Under the pieces are notes generated by a model. That model worked only from the letters and a program-made list of their open reading frames with translations. It had not been told where the DNA came from and did not search any database. The position numbers and the translations under genes were made by a program. Shown here piece after piece: positions 9,126-16,274 of a DNA stretch of 64,000 nucleotides. Position 1 is the first letter of the stretch. Each line of letters starts with the position of its first letter. Source of the DNA: Paenibacillus_G sp049942825 (lineage in GTDB: Bacteria > Bacillota > Bacilli > Paenibacillales > NBRC-103111); NCBI RefSeq assembly GCF_049942825.1, contig NZ_CP187970.1, positions 806,001-870,000 on the forward strand. Direction: 5' to 3'.

Positions 9126-9431
9126 ATGTATATCGTGCATTCCATGGTTGAGGTGCCGGAAGGAAAGGCCGACGAGGTGATCGGGCTGTACCGCAAGAGA
9201 TCACGGCTTGTAGATCAGGCTCCGGGATTCGTTGGATTCCAGCTCTGGCAAAATGAGGTGAGGCCAGGCGAGCTGACCGTGCATATGCAGTGGGAAAATA
9301 AAGAGAGCTATGTGGCATGGGTCACAAGCGATGACTTCAAACGGATCCATGAGCTCGAGAAAAAGTATCCGGATCAGGAGCTCGCTTCGATCAAACCGGT
9401 CGTCCGGCGCTTTGAGGTCGTAGCGGAGTGA
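9126..9431 (+). CDS. Antibiotic-biosynthesis-monooxygenase fold protein, heme-degrading HmoA/IsdG-like
   Basis: 101 residues, one ABM ferredoxin-like domain. VHSMVEVPEGKADEVIGLY starts the first strand-helix unit, PGFVGFQLWQNE the second, and WENKESYVAWVTSDDF is the conserved helix region. Members of this group cleave heme or act on small aromatic substrates as dimers in the cytoplasm. The typical Asn/Trp/His triad of IsdG is only partly evident (Asn44-type NEV, Trp near 58), so heme activity is inferred. AGGAGA lies 9 bases before the ATG. The following gene overlaps its stop. Confidence 0.75.
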   Translation: MYIVHSMVEVPEGKADEVIGLYRKRSRLVDQAPGFVGFQLWQNEVRPGELTVHMQWENKESYVAWVTSDDFKRIHELEKKYPDQELASIKPVVRRFEVVAE

Positions 9432-9796
9432 AGGCGGTGTTCGAACGGCTGATTGATGAGGTTACGTCAGCGCTCTACGAGAAAGATCCGGGTCTGCTGG
9501 AGAGGTACGGCGAGAGAGGCAGGGCCAAATGCAGGGAAGATAACGAGCATCATTTTCGTCATTTGGAGACCGCCTGCCTGATGAAGGACAAGACGATCTT
9601 CACGGATTATGCCGTCTGGCTGAGCGGTATTCTCATCCGGCATGGGTTGACGCCCGGGCATCTTATCGATAATTTCAAGGAGATTGATGCCGCGCTGCAG
9701 CGGGCGCAGGAGCTTCCGGCAGAGATCCGCGAGGGCTACGGCCTCCTGCTCGATGCTGCGATCCACCGCCTGGAGCAGCCTGAGCAGCAGGCGTAG
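9428..9796 (+). CDS. Small helical protein of unknown function
   Basis: 122 residues, predominantly helical and acidic, no membrane segment. It begins with GTG overlapping the upstream stop (GTGA), so it is translationally coupled to the monooxygenase-like gene. The pattern (RGRAKCREDNEHHFRHLETA, then IFTDYAVWLSGILIRHG) with conserved His/Cys near 35-45 recalls the helical N-terminal module that precedes B12-binding domains in some regulators, but no such domain follows. A heme- or metal-linked partner of the upstream protein is conceivable; nothing firmer can be said. Confidence 0.6.
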   Translation: MKAVFERLIDEVTSALYEKDPGLLERYGERGRAKCREDNEHHFRHLETACLMKDKTIFTDYAVWLSGILIRHGLTPGHLIDNFKEIDAALQRAQELPAEIREGYGLLLDAAIHRLEQPEQQA

Positions 9797-9872
9797 GAGA
9801 GGGCTGAGGATGCGGGCCCCGGTCCAGCAGGCCGGTATTTCCGTCCCTAACGGAAGCACCGGCCTCCCGGGC

Positions 9873-10364
9873 CTATTCGAACGAGCGGCGGGCCGGCCAG
9901 GAACCGCGGAGCTTGCGGATGAGCACAATCTGCCCGGTATGGTAAGCATCATGGAGCGTCAGCGCTTTGACCCATAAGTCAAGCGGCTTGCCCGGGGTGC
10001 GGTTCTCCCAATCCCCGTCGGTGAGGGAGGCGAGTTCCTGCCGGATGGCGGTGTGCACGTCTTCGATTCTCCGGAAGACGGCTTCCCATGACGACTCGCC
10101 GGAGGTCTCCGGCTGAAAGGTATCGTCGTTGGTTAGGCCATCGGGATATTCCGTCTCTTCCCCCGTCAGACGTTTCAGCAGACGCTCTTTGTAGAACAGC
10201 AGGTGTTCGAGATTCTCGCGGATCGTATTCGCCGCCGCGCCTTCGGGCCGCCAGGAAGCTTCTTCTTCCGTCATGTCCTTGAGCACATCGCGTAGAGGCG
10301 GATACCAATCCTCCCGGTCGATGCAGTGATCCCATCCGTGAAGCAGCAGTTCGGACTTGTTCAT
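9873..10364 (-). CDS. DinB-family protein
   Basis: 163 residues forming the DinB/YfiT four-helix bundle. Three metal-ligand-type histidines are visible: one in TIRENLEHLLFYKE and two near the C-terminus in LHDAYHTGQI. DinB proteins are metal-binding, often DNA-damage or thiol-stress related, with S-transferase activity in some members. The ATG at 10364 is chosen because AAGGAGG precedes it at 7-8 bases; a 16-residue longer frame has no such site. Divergent from the CGNR gene. Confidence 0.85.
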   Translation of the reverse strand: MNKSELLLHGWDHCIDREDWYPPLRDVLKDMTEEEASWRPEGAAANTIRENLEHLLFYKERLLKRLTGEETEYPDGLTNDDTFQPETSGESSWEAVFRRIEDVHTAIRQELASLTDGDWENRTPGKPLDLWVKALTLHDAYHTGQIVLIRKLRGSWPARRSFE

Positions 10365-10419
10365 GCACTGTACCTCCTTGGCTAATGGAAGATTGAAGGA
10401 TAAGGAATCCATGGGGCAT

Positions 10420-10515
10420 GTAACTTGCCATACGAGTTACGAGCGTTACAGGTGCAGTTTACCATAAGGTGGAAGAGGCTTCAAGTAACTATCGTTATTT
10501 ATTTTTGATTGTTAC
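10420..10515. promoter_or_regulatory. Cluster of GTAAC/GTTAC half-sites between divergent genes
   Basis: GTAAC (10420) faces GTTAC (10436) across 11 bases; further copies occur at 10445, 10485 and 10511. They lie between the dinB-like and CGNR genes, so they may be operators for the CGNR protein or another regulator. Inference from spacing only. Confidence 0.3.
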
Positions 10516-10548
10516 AATGTAAGAGTGGTACATCATGAGCACACGGGG

Positions 10549-11121
10549 ATGAAGGCAATGCTATGGGATGATTTTTTGAACAGCGAGTGGCATGACTGGC
10601 GGGGCAGCGGGAGAAGCGAGGACCGGCTGGAGCAGCCGGAGTGGATCCGGCAGTGGCTGGACGGGCACGGGTTGGCGGGGGTATCGCTCCCGGACCCGGA
10701 GGAGCTGGCGGCTCTCAAAGGGCTGCGGAGCCTGATGCAGAGCATAGTCAAAGCGCTGTCGGCCGGAGAACCGGTTTCCGCCCCTTTACTCGATGACCTC
10801 AACCGGGTACTGGCGGGCGGTCCGGTGTTCCGGCGGCTCATGCACAGCGGGGGGCGGTATGTGCTGGAGCTCGATGCACAGCACTCCACATGGCCCTCTG
10901 TTAGGGCGGAGACGGCGGCTTCGCTTGCCCGGACGCTGGCCGAAGGCGATCCTGCGCGGATCCGGATCTGCGAGAACCGGGACTGCCTGTGGGTTTATTA
11001 CGACGATACGCGCAACCGTTCCAAACGGTACTGCGATGACAAGCTGTGCGGGAATCTCATGAAGGTGCGACGGTTCCGGGCGAAGAAGAAGGCGCAAGCC
11101 CGGGAGCAGGAACGGGAGTAA
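10549..11121 (+). CDS. CGNR zinc-finger (ABATE-type) putative regulator
   Basis: 190 residues. The N-terminal 130 residues are the stress-induced ABATE-like helical domain (DFLNSEWHDWRG, then LRSLMQSIVKALSAG). The C-terminus carries the CGNR finger: IRICENRDCLWVYYDD, then RYCDDKLCGNLMKVRRF, with four cysteines and the CGN signature. Such proteins are presumed transcription factors. The first ATG after a GGGG is used; an upstream GTG at 10525 and a downstream ATG at 10558 are possible. A basic tail (RAKKKAQAREQE) ends the protein. Confidence 0.8.
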   Translation: MKAMLWDDFLNSEWHDWRGSGRSEDRLEQPEWIRQWLDGHGLAGVSLPDPEELAALKGLRSLMQSIVKALSAGEPVSAPLLDDLNRVLAGGPVFRRLMHSGGRYVLELDAQHSTWPSVRAETAASLARTLAEGDPARIRICENRDCLWVYYDDTRNRSKRYCDDKLCGNLMKVRRFRAKKKAQAREQERE

Positions 11122-11204
11122 ACAGGGAAGGCGAAGAGAGAGCCGGGGGCCTGGCCGCCGGGGAGGCTGTGGAGCCGCTTGGGCGGCCATTATTGATCGT
11201 GAGG

Positions 11205-11330
11205 ACGGCTGGATTGCATACAAGTGAGAATGCCGGTATGAGTAACGAAAAGATCAGTGAGAATCTGATCCGCCGAGAGCCTAAGGGTTCCTGAGGAAGG
11301 CTCGTCCGCTCTGGGTAAGTCGGGACCTAA
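11205..11330 (+). rRNA. Isolated fragment of 23S rRNA (domain III region)
   Basis: The bases from about 11212 onward (GCATACAAGTGAGAATGCCG, then GGTATGAGTAACGAAAAG, CCTAAGGGTTCCTGAGGAAG and GTCGGGACCTAA) read as Paenibacillus-type 23S rRNA, corresponding roughly to E. coli positions 1340-1430. The match stops after GGGACCTAA. No 16S, tRNA or flanking 23S is present, so this is a dislocated remnant, not an rRNA operon. The match is from memory of 23S sequence, not an alignment. Confidence 0.8.
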
Positions 11331-11488
11331 CGCTGCGGAGGTAAAACACTGATTGGGTACGGGGCCCGCCAAGAGCGCTGCACCGGTGCGTGGAAAGGCT
11401 CCGTCTGTTTTTTTGGCATGGATTGGACTATAATGAGGTCAAGAGTGCACGGGCACATGCAAGCGGAGAGAAAAGGAGCGTTGTCTAC

Positions 11489-12529
11489 ATGCGTTACACG
11501 ATGTTCGGGAACACGGGCTGGCGTGTATCCTCCCTCGGATTCGGGGCGATGAATCTGCCCGGCGTGCCGCTGGAGCAGGCCAGAGAGACACTGAACTATG
11601 CGCTGGACCACGGCATTAATTATATCGATACGGCGGCGGGCTACCGCAACAGCGAAGAGATTATCGGCGAGTGCATCTCGCACCGGCGTTCGGAATATTT
11701 CCTCGCGACGAAGACGGCGAAGCGGGACTACGCCGGGGCCATGGAAGAGATCGAGCGCAGCTTGACCCGTATGCGGACGGATGTCATTGATCTTTTGCAG
11801 ATTCATTATGTCAACACAGTTCAGGATTTTAAAGCGGCAATGGGCGAGAATGGGGCTTACCAGGCCGCACTCGAGATGAAACGCAAGGGACACATTCGGT
11901 TCATTGGTCTTACGGGACACCGGCCGGATCTGCTCACCAAGTGGATTGCGAAGGGCCAGTTCGATCAGGTGCTGTTCCACCTCAGCCTCGTTCAGCCGTT
12001 CGCTCTGGACGAATTGATCCCGGAGCTCATCCGGCAGAATATGGGGCGGACAGCGATGAAACCGCTCTCTGGGGGATTCGTGCAGCCGGTCTCGAAGGCG
12101 ATCCGGTACCCGTACAGCCAGGACGTACATACGACGATCTCGGGTATGGTTTCCGTCGAAGAAGTGAAGGAGAACCTAGCGGCGATGGAAGCGGAGATCG
12201 GTGAAGCGGAGAAAATGGAGCTGGAGGTGCTGGCCCGGGAGCTCGGCAGCCACAACTGCCGCCGGTGCAACTACTGCTCCTGTCCGGTGGATGTGAAGAT
12301 TCCGGACGTGATGATCTCAAGCCAGGTGCGGCGCACCTTCGGCCTGCTTCCGAAGGGCAATGAATTCTATGAGCAGCAGCAGGGTCCGATTACCTCCTGT
12401 GCGGAGCATGAACCCTGTAAGGAGAAGCCGCTCTGCGAGCAGCAGTGCCCGTACCACCTGCCGATCCAGCAGATGGTAACGGAGGCGTCCCTTCTCTACG
12501 GCAAGCCGGTCCTGCCTAAGTCCTCATAA
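11489..12529 (+). CDS. Aldo/keto reductase with C-terminal ferredoxin-like cysteine cluster
   Basis: 346 residues. The TIM-barrel has the AKR tetrad: Asp in NYIDTAAGYRNSEE, Tyr of AAGY, Lys in FLATKTAKRD and His in LLQIHYVN. After about residue 250 come two cysteine groups (CRRCNYCSCP and CAEHEPCKEKPLCEQQCPY), like the [4Fe-4S]-type tail of a subset of radical-SAM-associated or redox AKRs. It reduces carbonyls with NADPH; the substrate is unknown. The ATG follows AAAAGGAG by 8-9 bases. A good TATAAT lies at 11429 but no matching -35. The aminopeptidase follows 80 bp downstream. Confidence 0.88.
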   Translation: MRYTMFGNTGWRVSSLGFGAMNLPGVPLEQARETLNYALDHGINYIDTAAGYRNSEEIIGECISHRRSEYFLATKTAKRDYAGAMEEIERSLTRMRTDVIDLLQIHYVNTVQDFKAAMGENGAYQAALEMKRKGHIRFIGLTGHRPDLLTKWIAKGQFDQVLFHLSLVQPFALDELIPELIRQNMGRTAMKPLSGGFVQPVSKAIRYPYSQDVHTTISGMVSVEEVKENLAAMEAEIGEAEKMELEVLARELGSHNCRRCNYCSCPVDVKIPDVMISSQVRRTFGLLPKGNEFYEQQQGPITSCAEHEPCKEKPLCEQQCPYHLPIQQMVTEASLLYGKPVLPKSS

Positions 12530-12609
12530 AGGAGGCGGTGACGGGGCATACGAACCAATGACTACAGCAAAGGTCCCGTCAGCTGACGCAGGGGCCGAGG
12601 AGGAATGGC

Positions 12610-14208
12610 ATGCAGCAGCAGGAGCTGAATCGAATGGTTGCACAGAAGCTTGATCTGAAGATCCGGATTCTCCCGGATGAAGCAAGCCTGGCAGGAGATG
12701 CAGACGGGGAAGGGCAGGACACGGGCTCGGCCCGGATGCTCTTCCTGGCGCAGGGAGAAAGAGAAGCGCTGGCACAGGCGGCCGCAGACGAAGGCCTGCC
12801 GGAGGCGCTGCAGCGCGAGATCCGCTCGCTGGCGGCGCGCGGGGTGTTCACAGGCCGCCTGGGCGAGACGGCGGCCCTGCCGACCCTGGGCCTGATGCCG
12901 GGCTATCAGGCCGTGCTGCTCTGCGGGCTGGGCGAAGCCGCCCGCATTGAGGGCTCCGACGCCTGGCGCGACGCAGGCGTCTACGCGGTCCGCGCCGCGC
13001 ACGGGCAGGGCCTCGTGCGCCTCGCGGCGCCGCTGCCGCGCGCCGGGCGCGCGGTCTGCCGCCGGCGCACGCAGGCGCTGGCGGAGGGGCTCTGGCTCGG
13101 CGCGTACCGCATGCCGAGCTATGCGCGCGGCAGCGGGGCGCCGCAGCCGCCGTCGCTGCGGGAGGTCGTCCTGTTCGCCGGGACGGCCTCCGAAGCGGAC
13201 GCGCCCGCCGGGCTGGAGCCCGCGCTTGGCGCCGCAAGGGCGAAGGCGCTGGCGGTGTATGCCGCGCGCGACCTGACCAACCTGCCCGGCAACTATCTCG
13301 TGCCGGACACGCTGGCTGGAGTGGCTCAGGGCCTCGCCGCCCGCTACGGGCTCGAATGCACGGTGCTCGATGAGCGTGCGATCGTAGAGCACGGCATGGG
13401 CGGGCTCGCCGGCGTAGGCGCGGGCAGCGCCAACCCACCGCGCATGGTAGCTGTGCGGGTTCGCGGTACGGCCGGAGGCGGAGAAGTGCTCGGGCTCGTC
13501 GGCAAGGGCATTACCTTCGACACCGGCGGCATCTCGCTGAAGAAGCCGGAGGGCATGGAAGAGATGATCAGCGATATGGGCGGGGCGGCCGTGCTGCTCG
13601 GCCTGCTCCATATGCTGGGGGCTCAGCCGCCGCGGGAGGACATCGTGATCGTCATCCCCTGCGCCGAGAACATGCCGTCCGGCACGGCATTCAAGCCTGG
13701 CGATATCCTGACCGTAATGAACGGCCAGACGATCGAGGTGCTCAACACGGATGCGGAAGGCCGGGTGGTCCTGGCGGACGGCGTACTGTACGCCAAGCAG
13801 CTCGGTGCGACGCGGCTGATCGATGTCGCGACCCTGACGGGCTCCGTGCTTATGAGCTTCGCCGATGTGGCTACAGGAGCCGTTGCCAACGACGACGGGC
13901 TGCTCGGTGAGGTGCTTGCGGCGGCCAAGCGGGCCGGGGAGAAGGTATGGCCCCTGCCGAATTATCCGGAGTATCATGAGATGCTTCGCAGCTCGGTCGC
14001 CGATATCAAGAATTCGCCGTCGAAGGACCGCTGGGCGGGCTGCATCACAGCCGGTCTGTTCATCGGGTACTTTGCAGGCGAGACCCCTTGGGTTCACCTC
14101 GATACGGGCGGTACGGCCTGGCTGTGGAGCCCGCGGGGGACCGAACCTATCGGAGGGACCGGTGCCATGGTGCGGACCCTGGCCGAATACATCTACCGGG
14201 AGGCTTAG
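12610..14208 (+). CDS. M17 leucyl aminopeptidase
   Basis: 532 residues. The C-terminal catalytic domain is clear: GKGITFDTGGISLK supplies metal ligands Lys and Asp, and NTDAEGRVVLADG is the M17 signature with Asp/Glu ligands and the catalytic Arg. GSVLMSFADVATG and KDRWAGCITAGLF complete the active site. Two-metal cytosolic enzyme removing N-terminal residues from peptides, usually hexameric. The N-terminal domain (1-190) is very GC-rich and diverged. AGGAGG sits 6 bases before the ATG. Possibly co-transcribed with the aldo/keto reductase gene. Confidence 0.93.
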   Translation: MQQQELNRMVAQKLDLKIRILPDEASLAGDADGEGQDTGSARMLFLAQGEREALAQAAADEGLPEALQREIRSLAARGVFTGRLGETAALPTLGLMPGYQAVLLCGLGEAARIEGSDAWRDAGVYAVRAAHGQGLVRLAAPLPRAGRAVCRRRTQALAEGLWLGAYRMPSYARGSGAPQPPSLREVVLFAGTASEADAPAGLEPALGAARAKALAVYAARDLTNLPGNYLVPDTLAGVAQGLAARYGLECTVLDERAIVEHGMGGLAGVGAGSANPPRMVAVRVRGTAGGGEVLGLVGKGITFDTGGISLKKPEGMEEMISDMGGAAVLLGLLHMLGAQPPREDIVIVIPCAENMPSGTAFKPGDILTVMNGQTIEVLNTDAEGRVVLADGVLYAKQLGATRLIDVATLTGSVLMSFADVATGAVANDDGLLGEVLAAAKRAGEKVWPLPNYPEYHEMLRSSVADIKNSPSKDRWAGCITAGLFIGYFAGETPWVHLDTGGTAWLWSPRGTEPIGGTGAMVRTLAEYIYREA

Positions 14209-14273
14209 GAGGGGATGTACGCGGCGGAACGGTTCTGCGGCAGGAGGGGCGGCTGAGCTCCTGGGAGGCCGCA

Positions 14274-14326
14274 CAAAAAAACAGCCGATCCGGAATACGC
14301 TGTGAAGCGTAAGACCGAATCGGCTG
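14274..14326 (-). terminator. Terminator for the leftward membrane-protein gene
   Basis: ACAGCCGAT pairs with ATCGGCTGT around an inner ACGC/GCGT stem, with a run of seven T on the minus strand. It may also stop transcripts coming from the aminopeptidase gene. Confidence 0.8.
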
Positions 14327-14349
14327 TAAGGGCCGGTTGAACCTAGGGG

Positions 14350-14922
14350 TCAGGCCTGCAGACGTTCGCCTGCAGCTGCCGGCCGGGGAACCGCGCCTTC
14401 CTTGGCGGCCGCCGCGGATTCCAGATCGCTGATCCGGATGACGAACCTCGATACTTCATGCGTCGTGAAGGATAAGCTGCGCGTACGCTCGGCCAGCTGG
14501 GCCAGATCAATGCCGATCCATCCCTTCTTGGAAGGGTGGGGCGTGAGATCGAAGGCAAGCACCGGCAGGGAAGCGGTATGGCCGCCGGCGTTTGACTGCG
14601 TTGAAGCTTCCCCGGCCGCAGGCTTGAGCTTGCGCAGGGACTTCAGCTGGAGATACAGCCTGCCGCGTGTCCAGCGGATGTCACCCGGCTCGAAGGTCAC
14701 GGAGAGCGCGGGCTCCCCGCCAAGGGTCTCCAGCCGGAAGCGGAAGCGTTTGGAGTTTTTCATGTATTGGTACGCTTTTCTCTCCGGCAGCAGCATGGTA
14801 ATCGCAATCGGCATGGCGCTGGCAGCATAGAGGAAGTAGATCGATTCATAGAGATACGACAATCCGAGCAGGGACAGGAACACAAGCACGGAAAGCACGA
14901 AGTACATATTCGATTTGGACAT
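14350..14922 (-). CDS. Two-helix membrane protein of unknown function
   Basis: 190 residues. Two hydrophobic segments at 6-24 and 27-46 (MYFVLSVLVFLSLLGLSYL, then YFLYAASAMPIAITMLL) form a hairpin anchor. The rest is a soluble cytoplasmic domain of about 140 residues with beta-rich character (ALSVTFEPGDIRWTRGRLYL, then WIGIDLAQLAER). No family recognised. It is a monocistronic leftward gene with its own terminator, between the aminopeptidase and the Gfo/Idh/MocA gene. Confidence 0.75.
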   Translation of the reverse strand: MSKSNMYFVLSVLVFLSLLGLSYLYESIYFLYAASAMPIAITMLLPERKAYQYMKNSKRFRFRLETLGGEPALSVTFEPGDIRWTRGRLYLQLKSLRKLKPAAGEASTQSNAGGHTASLPVLAFDLTPHPSKKGWIGIDLAQLAERTRSLSFTTHEVSRFVIRISDLESAAAAKEGAVPRPAAAGERLQA

Positions 14923-15258
14923 GTGGGGTTATTCCTCCAAATAGGTTCAAGCGAGAGATAGAAATCTTCCGAAACAAACGGGAACAAACATGGCTGTGGT
15001 ATACACCGAAAGGGTCAGCCTGGATCAGCCCGTGGATGCAGGCAGCATTCCTATTTTATCATACGGGTCATTGGCTTTAAAGTCGAATCCAGCCGAACAT
15101 CTTGTCAATTTTTTGTAAGTGGCGGGGCCATGGCCCCCTGCCTCAAGACTCATTCTTACTATATCGGACGGATGGGCCGCAGGCTTTAGCTTCGGCGGGA
15201 AGGAACCTGAAGCAAGACAGCCGGCAGATCCGGACCATTCATGCGGAGGGGAACGGGG
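14923..15258. other. Intergenic region between divergent genes
   Basis: About 335 bases of lower GC. On the minus strand a weak sigma-A-like pair (TTTAAA, 17 nt, TAAAAT near 15055-15080) could serve the membrane-protein gene. No RNA structure or further gene was recognised. Confidence 0.35.
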
Positions 15259-16197
15259 ATGCGTACGCGAATCGGAATCATAGGGCTTGGTGATATAGCC
15301 CGTAAAGTATATCTTCCGCTGCTTTCAGCTGACGGGACCGTCGAGATTGCGGGGATCGCCTCTCGGTCGGAGGCAACCGTCGAACAGCTCGGGGAGCAGT
15401 ACCGTATTGCAGGCAGGTACAAGTCCGTTGGGGAGCTGCTTCAAGAGGCGCAGCCCGAAGCAGTCTTCGTTCACAGCCCGACAGGCACGCATGAGGAGAT
15501 CGTCACCGCATGTCTTCAGGCCGGCGTCCACGTGTATGTGGACAAGCCCTTGTCTTACGAGCTGCCGGCATCAGAGCGCATGGCCGCATTGGCCGAAGAG
15601 CGCGGGCTGCTGCTCGGCGTAGGGTTTAACCGCCGCTTCGCTCCGCTCTACACCGCGGCCAAAGCCTGGCTTGACGAGGCCGGCGGCTTCGACCAGGCGG
15701 TCGCGGTGAAGCACCGGACGAAGCTGCAGAGCCTGAGTGCGAAGGAGACGCTCTACGACGATTTGATCCATATGCTCGACCTACTGCTATGGCTTGGAGG
15801 GGACGAGGCGGAGGCCGCCGCTTACCTTGAGCGCTCCAATGCTGCCGGGCAGCTGCTGCACTGTACGGGGACCCTGACGTTCGGTCAACGGGCCGGGCAT
15901 GGGGCTATCGGGCAGTTCGGCATGGTGCGGGAGGCAGGCAGCGATCTGGAGCGCCTCGAGCTGCACGGATCTTACCGCTCTGCTGAGGTGGTCAATTTGG
16001 AGCAGGCGGTATGGATGGAGTCAGGTTCGAATCCGAAGCACCAGTCGTTCGGGACCTGGGACACGATTCTGCACCGCAGGGGCTTTACCGGCGTTGTCTC
16101 GCATTTTCTGAACACATTGTCCGACCCGCAGAGCTGTACGGTGCGTGCGGATCGGGTGCTTCGGGTCCACAGGCTCGTGGAGAAACTGCATCCCTAG
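15259..16197 (+). CDS. Gfo/Idh/MocA-family oxidoreductase
   Basis: 312 residues. The Rossmann start RIGIIGLGDIARKVYLPLL binds NAD(P), and the family motif CLQAGVHVYVDKPLSYEL carries the conserved Lys of the KP dipeptide. The C-terminal half is the alpha/beta substrate domain with a DLIHMLDLLLWLGG helix containing the catalytic-region His. These enzymes oxidise or reduce sugars and cyclitols; the substrate is not predictable. ATG at 15259 follows GGAGGG by 8 bases. Confidence 0.88.
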   Translation: MRTRIGIIGLGDIARKVYLPLLSADGTVEIAGIASRSEATVEQLGEQYRIAGRYKSVGELLQEAQPEAVFVHSPTGTHEEIVTACLQAGVHVYVDKPLSYELPASERMAALAEERGLLLGVGFNRRFAPLYTAAKAWLDEAGGFDQAVAVKHRTKLQSLSAKETLYDDLIHMLDLLLWLGGDEAEAAAYLERSNAAGQLLHCTGTLTFGQRAGHGAIGQFGMVREAGSDLERLELHGSYRSAEVVNLEQAVWMESGSNPKHQSFGTWDTILHRRGFTGVVSHFLNTLSDPQSCTVRADRVLRVHRLVEKLHP

Positions 16198-16274
16198 CCA
16201 TACCAGGCGGGCGGTGCGGGAGCCGGGGCAATCCGGGAGGATTTCATCATGAGATGACCAGGGAGGCGGTGCGG

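Noticed and set aside
11413..11434. TTGGCA and TATAAT as a promoter for the aldo/keto reductase
   Set aside because: The spacer is only 10 nt; the -10 box alone is good but no -35 lies at 16-18 nt.
12562..14274. A 570-codon minus-strand frame
   Set aside because: Antisense to the M17 aminopeptidase, which has all catalytic motifs and a good ribosome site.
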